Positions 1 to 6,205 are shown, numbered from the stretch's first letter. The stretch: DNA of 8,979 nt from Candidatus Bathyarchaeota archaeon (GCA_029879825.1 JAOUPL010000046.1:1-8979), one strand, 5' to 3'. Made by a program: numbers and translations. The notes: a model not told the origin generated them from the letters alone.

Positions 1-365
1 ATCAATTCGTTGTTGAACCTATTTATCACTACGGCAGAGACATCTAGACCCGTCTCGAAAAGATCGTTTATGTCTTTGAGTGTTTGGTCATCATATGTTA
101 ATCCAAAGTCTCGTCTAATTTTTCTTCCTTCGATATCCTTCGCGCTGATACAATGTATTATTTCAATTTTGTTTCCCAGTCGCCGAAGCATCTGTACTTT
201 TGTGTCAACATCACAGCCTGGAAGCACACGTGAAGCATGATAATCATAACACAACTTACCGCCGAATTCTAGATACAGTTTATCAAACAACGAAACACGA
301 TCAAGTATCTTTTTTATCTGTGCATTCAAGTATTTTTTTGTGTCAAACCCGATTTTTCTAATCAT
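1..365 (-). CDS. DUF1846 / UPF0371 family protein, N-terminal part (cut by window edge)
   Basis: This is an open frame on the minus strand from ATG at 365 that runs off the left edge, about 121 codons without a stop. The translation begins MIRKIGFDTKKYLNAQ, continues with LYLEFGGKLCYDYHASRVLP and DVDTKVQMLRRL, and then has a DIEGRKIRRDFGLTYDD stretch. These blocks match from memory the N-terminus of the DUF1846 (UPF0371) family, which is about 500 residues long and known mainly from Firmicutes and actinobacteria; structures exist but the biochemical role is not established. The start is well fixed because the family begins right at the RKIGFD block. A GGGCGG stretch upstream is a weak ribosome-binding site, and a BRE/TATA-like element lies about 40 bp upstream. 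The gene is divergent from CTP synthase. The family assignment is fairly sure; no function is proposed. Confidence 0.82.
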   Translation of the reverse strand, partial: MIRKIGFDTKKYLNAQIKKILDRVSLFDKLYLEFGGKLCYDYHASRVLPGCDVDTKVQMLRRLGNKIEIIHCISAKDIEGRKIRRDFGLTYDDQTLKDINDLFETGLDVSAVVINRFNNEL

Positions 366-400
366 TTAACCGCCCTTCTGCTGAAGCAATCAATAGATCG

Positions 401-411
401 GTATATTTCCC
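401..411 (-). promoter_or_regulatory. Putative BRE/TATA promoter of the DUF1846 gene
   Basis: Read on the minus strand this is GGGAAATATAC, a purine-rich BRE-like stretch followed by a TATA-like core. It sits about 39 bp upstream of the ATG at 365, which would give a leader of about 13 nt containing GGGCGG. This is inferred from spacing and composition only. Confidence 0.4.
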
Positions 412-498
412 TTACAGCCACAACCACATAGACAACGGCTTACAGTTATCACCTCAAGTGCATAAAAACTATTTGAACATACTAGAAAATTATGTGAT

Positions 499-512
499 AG
501 ATTTTTAATGGG
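499..512 (+). promoter_or_regulatory. Candidate distal TATA element for CTP synthase
   Basis: An AT-rich TTTTTAAT core (about 502-509) lies about 27 bp before the ATG at 533. That is the archaeal TATA-to-start distance, so an mRNA starting here would be nearly leaderless at that ATG. A competing TATAATA element at 554-560 would instead begin the transcript near 583, inside the annotated frame. The sequence alone does not show which one is used. Confidence 0.35.
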
Positions 513-532
513 AAAGCCTTTTTTATCCCTCT

Positions 533-2242
533 ATGAAGAAATTTCATAGGCGGTATAATAGAAAGTCGCATTTTCCGCAAGTCCACAAGGGAGGGTTACT
601 TATATTCCAAAATCGACGTGTTAAGTTTATTTTTGTGACTGGAGGCGTGCTTTCTTCTGTTGGTAAGGGTATCGTCACTTCTTCCATTGGTAAGATGCTT
701 CAGGTTAGGAGCTTCAAGGTTACGGTCATAAAGATAGATCCTTACGTGAATGTAGACGCCGGGACCATGAACCCCTACATCCACGGCGAAGTCTACGTTA
801 CGGATGACGGAGGTGAAACAGACCTTGACCTCGGTGGCTATGAAAGGTTCCTAAACCTTAACTTGCCCAAGGACAATAACATCACAACTGGACAGATATA
901 CCAAGCAGTCATCAACGAGGAACGGCGAGGCGACTTTCTAGGCAGATGCGTTCAGATAGTTCCTCATGTCACTGACGAGATTAAACGTCGTATTCGCTTG
1001 GTTGCGGAACGGTCGAAGGTCGATGTTGTTTTGACAGAATGTGGAGGAACCGTTGGGGACATAGAAGGATTGCCCTTCCTCGAAGCGATCCGTCAGATGC
1101 GCTTAGAAGATGGGTTCGATAACACGCTTTACGTTCATGTTGCCCTTGTTCCGATCTTGGATGTCACTGGTGAAATGAAAACTAAGCCTCTCCAACACAG
1201 CGTAAACGAGTTACGTCGCATAGGCATCCAACCAGACACCATCGTTGCTAGATGCAGGAAAATGATCGATTCCGAATCTCTTCGAAAAGTGGCGCTTTTT
1301 GGCACAATTCCCGAAAGAGCAGTATTTTGCTCCTACAACGTTCCCTCCATCTATCAGGTTCCCCTAATCTTGGATGAACAAGGCATGGGCGATTACATTT
1401 GCAAACGACTGCTCCTTCCAGAACGAACCCCTCAGTGGAGCGACTGGAAAGAATTTGTAGCCTCTTTTGAAAACCCACGGCTTGAGGTCAAGATAGCGTT
1501 GGTTGGCAAATACGCAGGTTTGGTTGACAGCTACGTGAGCATGAACGAAGCTTTTCGACACGCCGGGGCCGCCTGTCAAGCACAAGTTCTGATAGACTAC
1601 ATTGAAGCAGAGAATTTGGAGGTAGACTCGAGCAAATTGAATCTTCTCAAAGAATACGATGGAGTCTTCATCCCCTACGGTTTTGGCCCAAGAGGAACCG
1701 AAGGAAAAATGAGGGCAATTCGCTTTGCCCGCGAAAACGACATGCCCTTTCTAGGAATTTGCTATGGCTTTCAATTGGCGGTCGTTGAATTCGCTCGCAA
1801 CGCTTGTAAACTGAAGGAAGCCAACAGCACCGAAGTAAACCCAGATACTCCGCACCCTGTGATCGACCTGATGCCCGAACAAAGAGGCGTCAAGTATAAA
1901 GGGGCGACTATGCGTTTGGGCGCGCACAAAATCATAATCAAAAAGGAGACGCTGGCGCACAGACTCTATGGCGCTGAAGAGATTCATGAACGCCACCGCC
2001 ACCGATGGGAAGTAAATCAGGATTACTGGAACATTCTAGAAAAGCATGGATTGGTTTTCTCTGGCAAAAGCCCTGACGGCAGAAGAATGGAGATTCTGGA
2101 ACTGCCTGACCGATTCTTTTTCTTCGCCTCCCAATTCCATGGAGAATTCAAAAGTAGACCCAGCAATCCAGACCCAGAATATTACGGCTTTGTAAAAGCA
2201 TGCCTAGACAAAAAATTGGGAAAAGCAAAACCGGAATTCTAA
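533..2242 (+). CDS. pyrG: CTP synthase (glutamine-hydrolysing)
   Basis: CTP synthase makes CTP from UTP, ATP and glutamine in the cytosol, the last step of pyrimidine nucleotide synthesis. The N-terminal synthetase domain shows FVTGGVLSSVGKG (34-46), the KIDPYVNVDAGTMNP and HGEVYVTDDGGETDLDLG blocks, and TECGGTVGDIEG (168-179). The class I glutaminase domain starts near 318 (VKIALVGKY), with GICYGFQ and nucleophile C410, and QFHGEF with H536 and E538, so the triad is present. Two usual residues differ: the oxyanion-hole block reads PYGFGPRG (Y382) where PGGFG is usual, and QFHGE replaces QFHPE. From ATG 533 the protein is 569 residues, with about 30 extra basic residues before the family start (RVKFIFVTGG). 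No ATG, GTG or TTG codon lies between them, and a strong SD precedes ATA 602. Identity is certain; the start is not. Confidence 0.95.
   Translation: MKKFHRRYNRKSHFPQVHKGGLLIFQNRRVKFIFVTGGVLSSVGKGIVTSSIGKMLQVRSFKVTVIKIDPYVNVDAGTMNPYIHGEVYVTDDGGETDLDLGGYERFLNLNLPKDNNITTGQIYQAVINEERRGDFLGRCVQIVPHVTDEIKRRIRLVAERSKVDVVLTECGGTVGDIEGLPFLEAIRQMRLEDGFDNTLYVHVALVPILDVTGEMKTKPLQHSVNELRRIGIQPDTIVARCRKMIDSESLRKVALFGTIPERAVFCSYNVPSIYQVPLILDEQGMGDYICKRLLLPERTPQWSDWKEFVASFENPRLEVKIALVGKYAGLVDSYVSMNEAFRHAGAACQAQVLIDYIEAENLEVDSSKLNLLKEYDGVFIPYGFGPRGTEGKMRAIRFARENDMPFLGICYGFQLAVVEFARNACKLKEANSTEVNPDTPHPVIDLMPEQRGVKYKGATMRLGAHKIIIKKETLAHRLYGAEEIHERHRHRWEVNQDYWNILEKHGLVFSGKSPDGRRMEILELPDRFFFFASQFHGEFKSRPSNPDPEYYGFVKACLDKKLGKAKPEF
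554..560 (+). promoter_or_regulatory. Alternative TATA element inside the annotated pyrG 5' end
   Basis: TATAATA follows GCGG here. Transcription beginning about 26 bp downstream (near 583) would leave a leader of about 20 nt carrying a strong GGGAGGG Shine-Dalgarno sequence before codon ATA at 602. This supports a shorter CTP synthase than the ATG 533 reading, if ATA can serve as a start codon. Confidence 0.3.
589..595 (+). promoter_or_regulatory. Strong Shine-Dalgarno-like GGGAGGG within the annotated pyrG N-terminus
   Basis: GGGAGGG lies in the first 21 codons of the frame opened by ATG 533. It is followed after 6 nt by an in-frame ATA codon (602-604), not by ATG, GTG or TTG. The spacing is ideal for initiation. 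The region around it encodes a basic extension not expected in CTP synthase, so this site may mark the true start with a rare or mutated initiator codon. Confidence 0.4.
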
Positions 2243-2255
2243 CCGACACGAGCGA

Positions 2256-2262
2256 TTTTTTT
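2256..2262 (+). terminator. T-run terminator after pyrG
   Basis: Seven consecutive T begin 14 nt after the pyrG stop, flanked by short complementary GCGA and TCGC tetramers. Archaeal RNA polymerase terminates on such T-runs. The next gene has its own TATA element just downstream, which fits termination here. Confidence 0.45.
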
Positions 2263-2283
2263 AGTCGCCTTTGCAGAATGACC

Positions 2284-2289
2284 TTTAAA
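2284..2289 (+). promoter_or_regulatory. TATA element of the metallopeptidase-like gene
   Basis: TTTAAA is centred about 22-23 bp before ATG 2309, between the pyrG T-run and the next gene. The spacing implies a leaderless or nearly leaderless transcript. Confidence 0.4.
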
Positions 2290-2308
2290 TCCCATGAGTT
2301 AAGGTTTA

Positions 2309-3166
2309 ATGGGAAGCGCGTTGGTGCACATTGTTGTTTCAAAATATGGCAAAATTGACGATGAAGAGATAGAAAGAATCACTGAAACTATGCAAGAGTG
2401 CTATAGCCGATCGACGCCTCATGAGGTTTCTCTCGTCGATTTATACATGTTTGAACGATCTTCATCGGTTGAGGCCTTCTTTGCTAAAGAATATAGAAAA
2501 GTTGGCGTTGCGTCCGCACCTTTCGACGAGCTGTTTTTCGCTATGCACGACGCTTGGCGGGGAATACCTCGAATCACCTTATGCCTCGAAAAAATGAAGA
2601 AGTTGCAAAGGTTAGTCAAGATGGGAGGAATCCGTCATGAGGTGGGACACTCGATTTTACACGGCAATCTACGCTATTATCTTCTTTCATTTCCTCCAGC
2701 GCTTCTTGAAATTGCTGACCAGTTCAACCTCCCCTTCGAATATTTGACAAATTTGTTGTATCTAGTATCCATCGCAGTAAAAGACTATGAAGTGACCCGC
2801 TTCCTTCATCAGCGAGGTTACGTTGAGGATCAGATAGCCTACGCCAAGCACTTGTTAAAGGTTTCTGAAGACGACATACTTTCATGGGAAATCTCACGAG
2901 GAAAGCCGCCAGCCGAAGCCCTATGTTTGATCTCATGTTTAAAAGCCGCAGGCTGTGCTGCACCTCTTTTGGTTGACAAAGAATTTGGTGAAGAAGTTAG
3001 GCTGCATCTTATGGAAAGTTTGTTGTATCTCCCCACAGACCGTTCAATCCTTCTTTTGAAGGTGATTGAGGAAGTTTTTCCATCCTTGGAAACAGACACC
3101 ATAGATAATATTGATCGTACGGTACGCGGGTGTAAGTTGATTTTTGAAGCAGTGTTTAATCGATAA
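2309..3166 (+). CDS. Putative zinc metallopeptidase-like protein with HEVGH motif
   Basis: This 285-residue protein has no signal peptide or clear membrane segment. It contains GGIRHEVGHSILHG (106-119), an HExxH zinc-binding and catalytic motif with H110, E111 and H114, and H118 four residues later. About 45 residues downstream, in a second predicted helix, VKDYEVTR carries E161, which is in the right place to be the third ligand of a gluzincin. The preceding stretch AWRGIPRITLCLEKM fits the edge strand before the active-site helix in such folds. The C-terminal part (about 195-285) is helical and not recognised. The gene follows pyrG by 66 bp but has its own TATA, so linkage with CTP synthesis may be accidental. 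ATG 2309 is kept because of the promoter spacing; in-frame TTG and GTG codons at residues 5 and 6 are alternatives. The zincin call rests on motif reading only; substrate is unknown and it could be a degenerate or regulatory member. Confidence 0.6.
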   Translation: MGSALVHIVVSKYGKIDDEEIERITETMQECYSRSTPHEVSLVDLYMFERSSSVEAFFAKEYRKVGVASAPFDELFFAMHDAWRGIPRITLCLEKMKKLQRLVKMGGIRHEVGHSILHGNLRYYLLSFPPALLEIADQFNLPFEYLTNLLYLVSIAVKDYEVTRFLHQRGYVEDQIAYAKHLLKVSEDDILSWEISRGKPPAEALCLISCLKAAGCAAPLLVDKEFGEEVRLHLMESLLYLPTDRSILLLKVIEEVFPSLETDTIDNIDRTVRGCKLIFEAVFNR

Positions 3167-3238
3167 CGGAGGAAGTCGGGCAAAAGATAATATGCAGAAA
3201 TCGCTAATTGCTCCTATTTACCATGGATGTAGTAGGGA

Positions 3239-4291
3239 ATGCTTTCAGAAAAGCGTATGACTATAAAAAGAACTGTTCCCTTCTTGCTGATAGGTCTGTT
3301 GATCTTCATCGCCTACCTCTATTTCTTCGTTGACATACCCGAAATGCTCACAATCATCCAGCGCGTCGATCTCCGGTACTATTTACTGGCAGTCGCCGTT
3401 CTCTTGTTAAATATGCTAGCCTATTCTCTAACTTGGCAGTATTTTCTGCAACCCCTCTCGATAAACGTTCCCTTTAGAAAAACTTTCCTGTTTAGCTGGA
3501 TTGGAGTCTTCGTCGATCTTTTGATTCCAGCTGAGTCGATTAGCGGAGACACCTCTAAGGCTTACCTAATGACAAAAGAGTCAGGTGAAAACGCAGGGAA
3601 AGTTGTAGCATCAGTTGTCGGTCATAGAATCCTCTCTATGATAATAACCTTGAGCACTTTGATCATTAGCTCCATTTCTTTATTTATTCTACAATATGAA
3701 CTTCCTGCATTTGTCTCGAATTTGATATTACTCGTAGCCATCGGCACCGTCATATCGTTGATTTTCATATTTCTCTTATGCATAAGAGAACAACTGACAC
3801 AGAAATTAATTGATTTGCTGCTACGTTTTTTTGTTTTCATTTCTAGGGGACGATTGAAACTAACCAGCTTAAGGTCCAAAGCTAGAAAGACTTTGAGTGC
3901 TTTCCATCAATCAATTGAAGTTTTAGGTGGAAATCCGAGAAGCTTGGTTCGACCAGTGTTTTTTTCTATAGTAGCTTGGTTCCTCAGTGTACTCTTGTCC
4001 CTTTTAGTTTTTGTTTCTCTTGGTCATCCAGTTGGCTTTGTCCTCGTAACAATTGTGACTTCCATTAGTGTCAGCATTCAAAATATTCCCCTGGGAGTGC
4101 CTGGTGAAGTGGGACTTGTAGAGATTGCCATGACAAGCCTTTACATTGCCCTATTAGGGCCGCAAGCTGTCTCCGTTGCTGCTGCAGCGACGGTCCTAAT
4201 AAGAGTTTTAACTGTATGGTTCAGACTCCTCCTAGGATTTGTGGCGATCCAGTGGATTGGGATCAAAGCGTTGATTGGTGGTTCGCATTAG
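3239..4291 (+). CDS. UPF0104 / LPG-synthase-TM (flippase-like) integral membrane protein
   Basis: This 350-residue polytopic membrane protein has hydrophobic segments at about 12-32, 46-68, 83-97, 128-152, 158-182, 238-280 and 290-340, with a basic cytosolic loop near 200-225. Two blocks typical of the UPF0104 family (lysylphosphatidylglycerol synthase transmembrane region, PF03706-like) are visible: LIPAESISGDTSKAYLM (95-111) and PLGVPGEVGLVE (284-295). The bacterial MprF relatives move or modify lipids; archaeal stand-alone members are usually annotated as flippase-like, with unknown substrate, often a lipid-linked glycan. The synthase domain of MprF is absent. ATG 3239 is chosen; an upstream ATG at 3227 hits a stop at once, and ATG 3257 is an alternative. 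GTAGGGA directly abuts the start and is too close for a good SD. A perfect 20-bp palindrome lies inside the gene at 3771-3790. Confidence 0.8.
   Translation: MLSEKRMTIKRTVPFLLIGLLIFIAYLYFFVDIPEMLTIIQRVDLRYYLLAVAVLLLNMLAYSLTWQYFLQPLSINVPFRKTFLFSWIGVFVDLLIPAESISGDTSKAYLMTKESGENAGKVVASVVGHRILSMIITLSTLIISSISLFILQYELPAFVSNLILLVAIGTVISLIFIFLLCIREQLTQKLIDLLLRFFVFISRGRLKLTSLRSKARKTLSAFHQSIEVLGGNPRSLVRPVFFSIVAWFLSVLLSLLVFVSLGHPVGFVLVTIVTSISVSIQNIPLGVPGEVGLVEIAMTSLYIALLGPQAVSVAAAATVLIRVLTVWFRLLLGFVAIQWIGIKALIGGSH
3771..3790. repeat. Perfect 20-bp palindrome inside the UPF0104 gene
   Basis: Half-sites TTCTCTTATG and CATAAGAGAA are exact reverse complements with no spacer. They encode the end of a membrane segment and the start of a loop (around LLCIREQ). 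It could be a protein-binding site or may simply be a chance coding palindrome. Confidence 0.6.
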
Positions 4292-4316
4292 AATTTCCTC
4301 TAATCTGAGTTCTGAG

Positions 4317-4625
4317 CTAAATTTTCGCTGTCTCGCCGTATTTTCCGATGTTTATTCTCCATTCTCCCTTAAAGGGCGTCACGAAACCGTTTCCGATTCG
4401 CAGAACATCTTCCACCTAGGGGAAGAATCTTCTCATCCCACAAAACCAACGTAATCGCGCCAATTTCATCTGCCACTTTTGCATCAAGATTTCATGTTCA
4501 ACACCCATGCTGGTTATGACCTGTTTATGTTTCAAAATTTCTGACACCGCCACTCTAATGTTAACGGAACTCATTCCAGGCTTCAAATCACGTATATTCA
4601 ATATGTGATCCTCAAAATTGCCCAC
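4317..4625 (-). pseudogene. Frameshifted single OB-fold ssDNA-binding protein (archaeal SSB/RPA-like)
   Basis: Three minus-strand frames together give one OB-fold. From GTG 4625, frame one reads NFEDHILNIRDLKPGM, then SSVNIRVAVSEIL, up to GVEHEI near 4488. A one-base shift there gives LDAKVADEIGAITLVLWDEK, the typical strand pair ending in LWD. A second one-base shift near 4416 gives VEDVLRIGNGFVTPFKGEW, then RINIGKYGE, ending at TAG 4317-4319. The order DLKPGM, VADEIGAITLVLWDE, GNGFVTPFKGEW and NIGKYG is that of crenarchaeal-type SSB. Each break is equivalent to one missing base, and no other stop interrupts the composite. It is either a recent pseudogene or a product of two sequencing or assembly indels; the second lies by a CCCC run, the first does not. 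The composite is about 100 residues, a normal single-domain length. It converges on the UPF0104 gene. Confidence 0.8.
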
Positions 4626-4662
4626 GACTCTGGCGTTGTCCTTGCCTACTAAGTCTTCAGTT

Positions 4663-4671
4663 CTTTTAAAG
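4663..4671 (-). promoter_or_regulatory. Candidate TATA element of the SSB-like remnant
   Basis: CTTTAAAAG on the minus strand lies about 42 bp before GTG 4625. It predicts transcription from about 4641 and a leader of about 16 nt. Its survival in front of the broken reading frame fits a recently lost or wrongly frameshifted gene. Confidence 0.3.
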
Positions 4672-4711
4672 CATTTCTAAATGACCGATAAAGAAAAGTT
4701 AGAAAACATCT

Positions 4712-4718
4712 GTTTAAT
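4712..4718 (+). promoter_or_regulatory. Candidate TATA element of the threonine synthase-like gene
   Basis: GTTTAAT is centred 23-24 bp before ATG 4739, matching the spacing at 2284-2309. It would leave the earlier ATG at 4721 outside the transcript, which argues for the second methionine as the start. Confidence 0.35.
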
Positions 4719-4738
4719 CTATGTGGAGCTCAATCAAT

Positions 4739-6142
4739 ATGACTGTTCTGCGGTGTAGCCAATGTTCGACTACCTTTGCGTCGTATCCTCCTCGATATAA
4801 ATGTGAAAAGTGTGGAGGTCATCTAGGATATACTTACGATTTTGAACAGTTGAAAGAAACAGCGCTCACTGGACCCATCACGTTTTGGAAGTTTAAGCCT
4901 TTGTTACCGGAAGTTAGAAACATAGTGACAATGGGAGAAGGAGGCACCCCCCTACACAAGGCTGAACGCCTCGCCAAAGAAATTGGATTAAACGTCGTGT
5001 ATCTAAAAGACGAAACCCGAAATCCAACGAACTCCTTCAGAGACAGATGTGCAGCACTGATGGTTTCAAACGCTCTGGATTTAAAACACGATTCTGTAAT
5101 CTGCGCCTCCAACGGAAACATGGGAGCCTCTATGGCCGCATACTCCACCAAATCCGGGCTCGCCTGCCACATTATCGTTCCAAAAATGGTGGACCTAGGT
5201 AAACTAGCGCAGATGCTAATCTACGACGCAATCATTGAGGAACACGGAGAAATCGTTGACGAATCCAACAATCGAGCGGAATCCTTGGCGAAGGAAACAG
5301 GATGGTATCAAGCCACAGCGGAATTCAATCCCCTAGTTATTGAAGCCCAGAAAACCATCAGTTATGAAGTCATGGAACAGTTCGGAATCCCTGACTGCTT
5401 CGTTGTTTCCATGGGAAGCGGCGGAACCATACATTCCATTTGGAAAGGCTTCAAGGAACTACACGCCCTAAAAAACATTGACAAGTTGCCAAGGATGATT
5501 GGCGTGCAAGCTCAAGGATGCGCACCTATCGCCGAAGCTCACCTAAAAAACAGATCAAAACCAATCGCCATTTCGAAGCCATCTACCCACGCTCTAGGAA
5601 TACTCGTACGGAACCCATTGAACGGAAAAGGAGCCCTTCAGGCAATAAAAGAATCCAAAGGCACTGCCATTACGGTGCAGGACTCCGAAATCTTTGCTGC
5701 TGAACAAGAAATCGCTAGGCTTGAAGGAATCTTCGCTGAACCCTCCAGTTCAGCCACCATAGCAGCGCTTAAGAAATTGGTGCATCAAGGCGCAATCGAT
5801 AAGGAGGACACGGTTGTGTGCCTGATAACGGGAAGCGGATTGAAGGCAACAGATGTGCTTCAAGCCTTGGCGAAAAAGCGGAAAACCGCTGTACTTGGCT
5901 TGGAGTTGAGCACAAAAGAGAAGATCTTGCGAATCTTGAGCCAAAAAGACACCTACGGTTACAGCTTGTGGAAGAAAATTGGAAAGACCATGACCCGGGC
6001 TGCCATCTATCAACACCTAAACAACCTCTCTAAAAGGGGGTTGATAACCTCCTACAAAAAGGAGGGACGAAAATACTTCAAAATCACAGAGCGTGGAAAA
6101 AGGGTTTTACGTGCTATAGATGATTTGAAAACGTTGCTTTGA
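4739..6142 (+). CDS. Threonine synthase-like fold-type II PLP protein lacking the Schiff-base lysine, fused to a C-terminal winged helix
   Basis: Numbered from ATG 4739 (467 residues). An N-terminal zinc ribbon (C6, C9, C22, C25) is typical of archaeal threonine synthases. The PLP fold-type II core follows: EGGTPL, then KDETRNPTNSFRDR (90-103), SNGNMGAS (124-131, the substrate/Asn loop), GSGGT (226-230, phosphate loop), EPSSSAT (334-340) and TGSGLK (364-369). In active enzymes the NPTGSFKDR block supplies the PLP lysine; here position 101 is arginine (AGA at 5039-5041), so a normal internal aldimine cannot form. Residues about 388-467 form a PadR/ArsR-like winged helix: STKEKILRIL, YGYSLWKKIG, AAIYQHLNNLSKRGLI as recognition helix region, and RKYFKITERGKRVL as wing. 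Active threonine synthases do not normally carry this domain. The likely role is a ligand-sensing regulator, perhaps acting on the palindrome at 6184-6205. A longer start at ATG 4721 is possible. It could still be a threonine or cysteate synthase relative with altered chemistry. Confidence 0.8.
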   Translation: MTVLRCSQCSTTFASYPPRYKCEKCGGHLGYTYDFEQLKETALTGPITFWKFKPLLPEVRNIVTMGEGGTPLHKAERLAKEIGLNVVYLKDETRNPTNSFRDRCAALMVSNALDLKHDSVICASNGNMGASMAAYSTKSGLACHIIVPKMVDLGKLAQMLIYDAIIEEHGEIVDESNNRAESLAKETGWYQATAEFNPLVIEAQKTISYEVMEQFGIPDCFVVSMGSGGTIHSIWKGFKELHALKNIDKLPRMIGVQAQGCAPIAEAHLKNRSKPIAISKPSTHALGILVRNPLNGKGALQAIKESKGTAITVQDSEIFAAEQEIARLEGIFAEPSSSATIAALKKLVHQGAIDKEDTVVCLITGSGLKATDVLQALAKKRKTAVLGLELSTKEKILRILSQKDTYGYSLWKKIGKTMTRAAIYQHLNNLSKRGLITSYKKEGRKYFKITERGKRVLRAIDDLKTLL

Positions 6143-6171
6143 CCACTGAAACTGTTGATGGATTTTTGTGA

Positions 6172-6184
6172 GAAATTTTTAAAT
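6172..6184 (+). promoter_or_regulatory. Strong BRE/TATA promoter of the ECF S-component gene
   Basis: GAAATTTTTAAAT (GAAA as BRE, TTTTTAAAT as TATA) is the clearest archaeal promoter in the window. It predicts transcription from about 6206 and a leader of about 37 nt, with AAAAGG a few bases before ATG 6243 as a ribosome-binding site. It lies 30-42 bp after the stop of the upstream wHTH fusion gene. Confidence 0.65.
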
Positions 6185-6205
6185 AGTATAGTTGTAACTA
6201 TACTA
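6184..6205. promoter_or_regulatory. Inverted-repeat operator between TATA and the predicted transcription start
   Basis: Arms TAGTATAGTT (6184-6193) and AACTATACTA (6196-6205) are perfect 10-bp reverse complements around a 2-bp centre. The repeat overlaps the last base of the TATA box and covers the predicted start site, the classic position for an archaeal repressor. Its size and symmetry suit a dimeric winged-helix protein. The nearest candidate binder is the wHTH-bearing protein encoded just upstream. Confidence 0.7.

Noticed and set aside
2839..3183. 114-residue minus-strand frame opposite the metallopeptidase-like gene
   Set aside because: It is the antisense shadow of a gene with a recognisable motif, and its translation shows no family-like pattern.
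3223..3238. Upstream ATG codons as start of the UPF0104 gene
   Set aside because: ATG 3227 is followed directly by TAG and ATG 3223 is out of frame.
4416..4625. Treating the 69-residue minus-strand ORF as a complete small gene
   Set aside because: Its last 20 or so residues are out-of-frame reading; the OB-fold continues in two other frames to 4317, so it is the first part of a broken gene.
4834..5172. 112-residue minus-strand frame opposite the threonine synthase-like gene
   Set aside because: It is a shadow of conserved PLP-fold coding sequence on the plus strand.
4739..6142. Naming the gene thrC as an active threonine synthase or as cysteate synthase of coenzyme M synthesis (suggested by the nearby ComB-like gene)
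   Set aside because: The PLP lysine is replaced by arginine and a DNA-binding domain is attached; a ComB route and a cysteate route to coenzyme M are also alternatives, so the neighbour does not support it.
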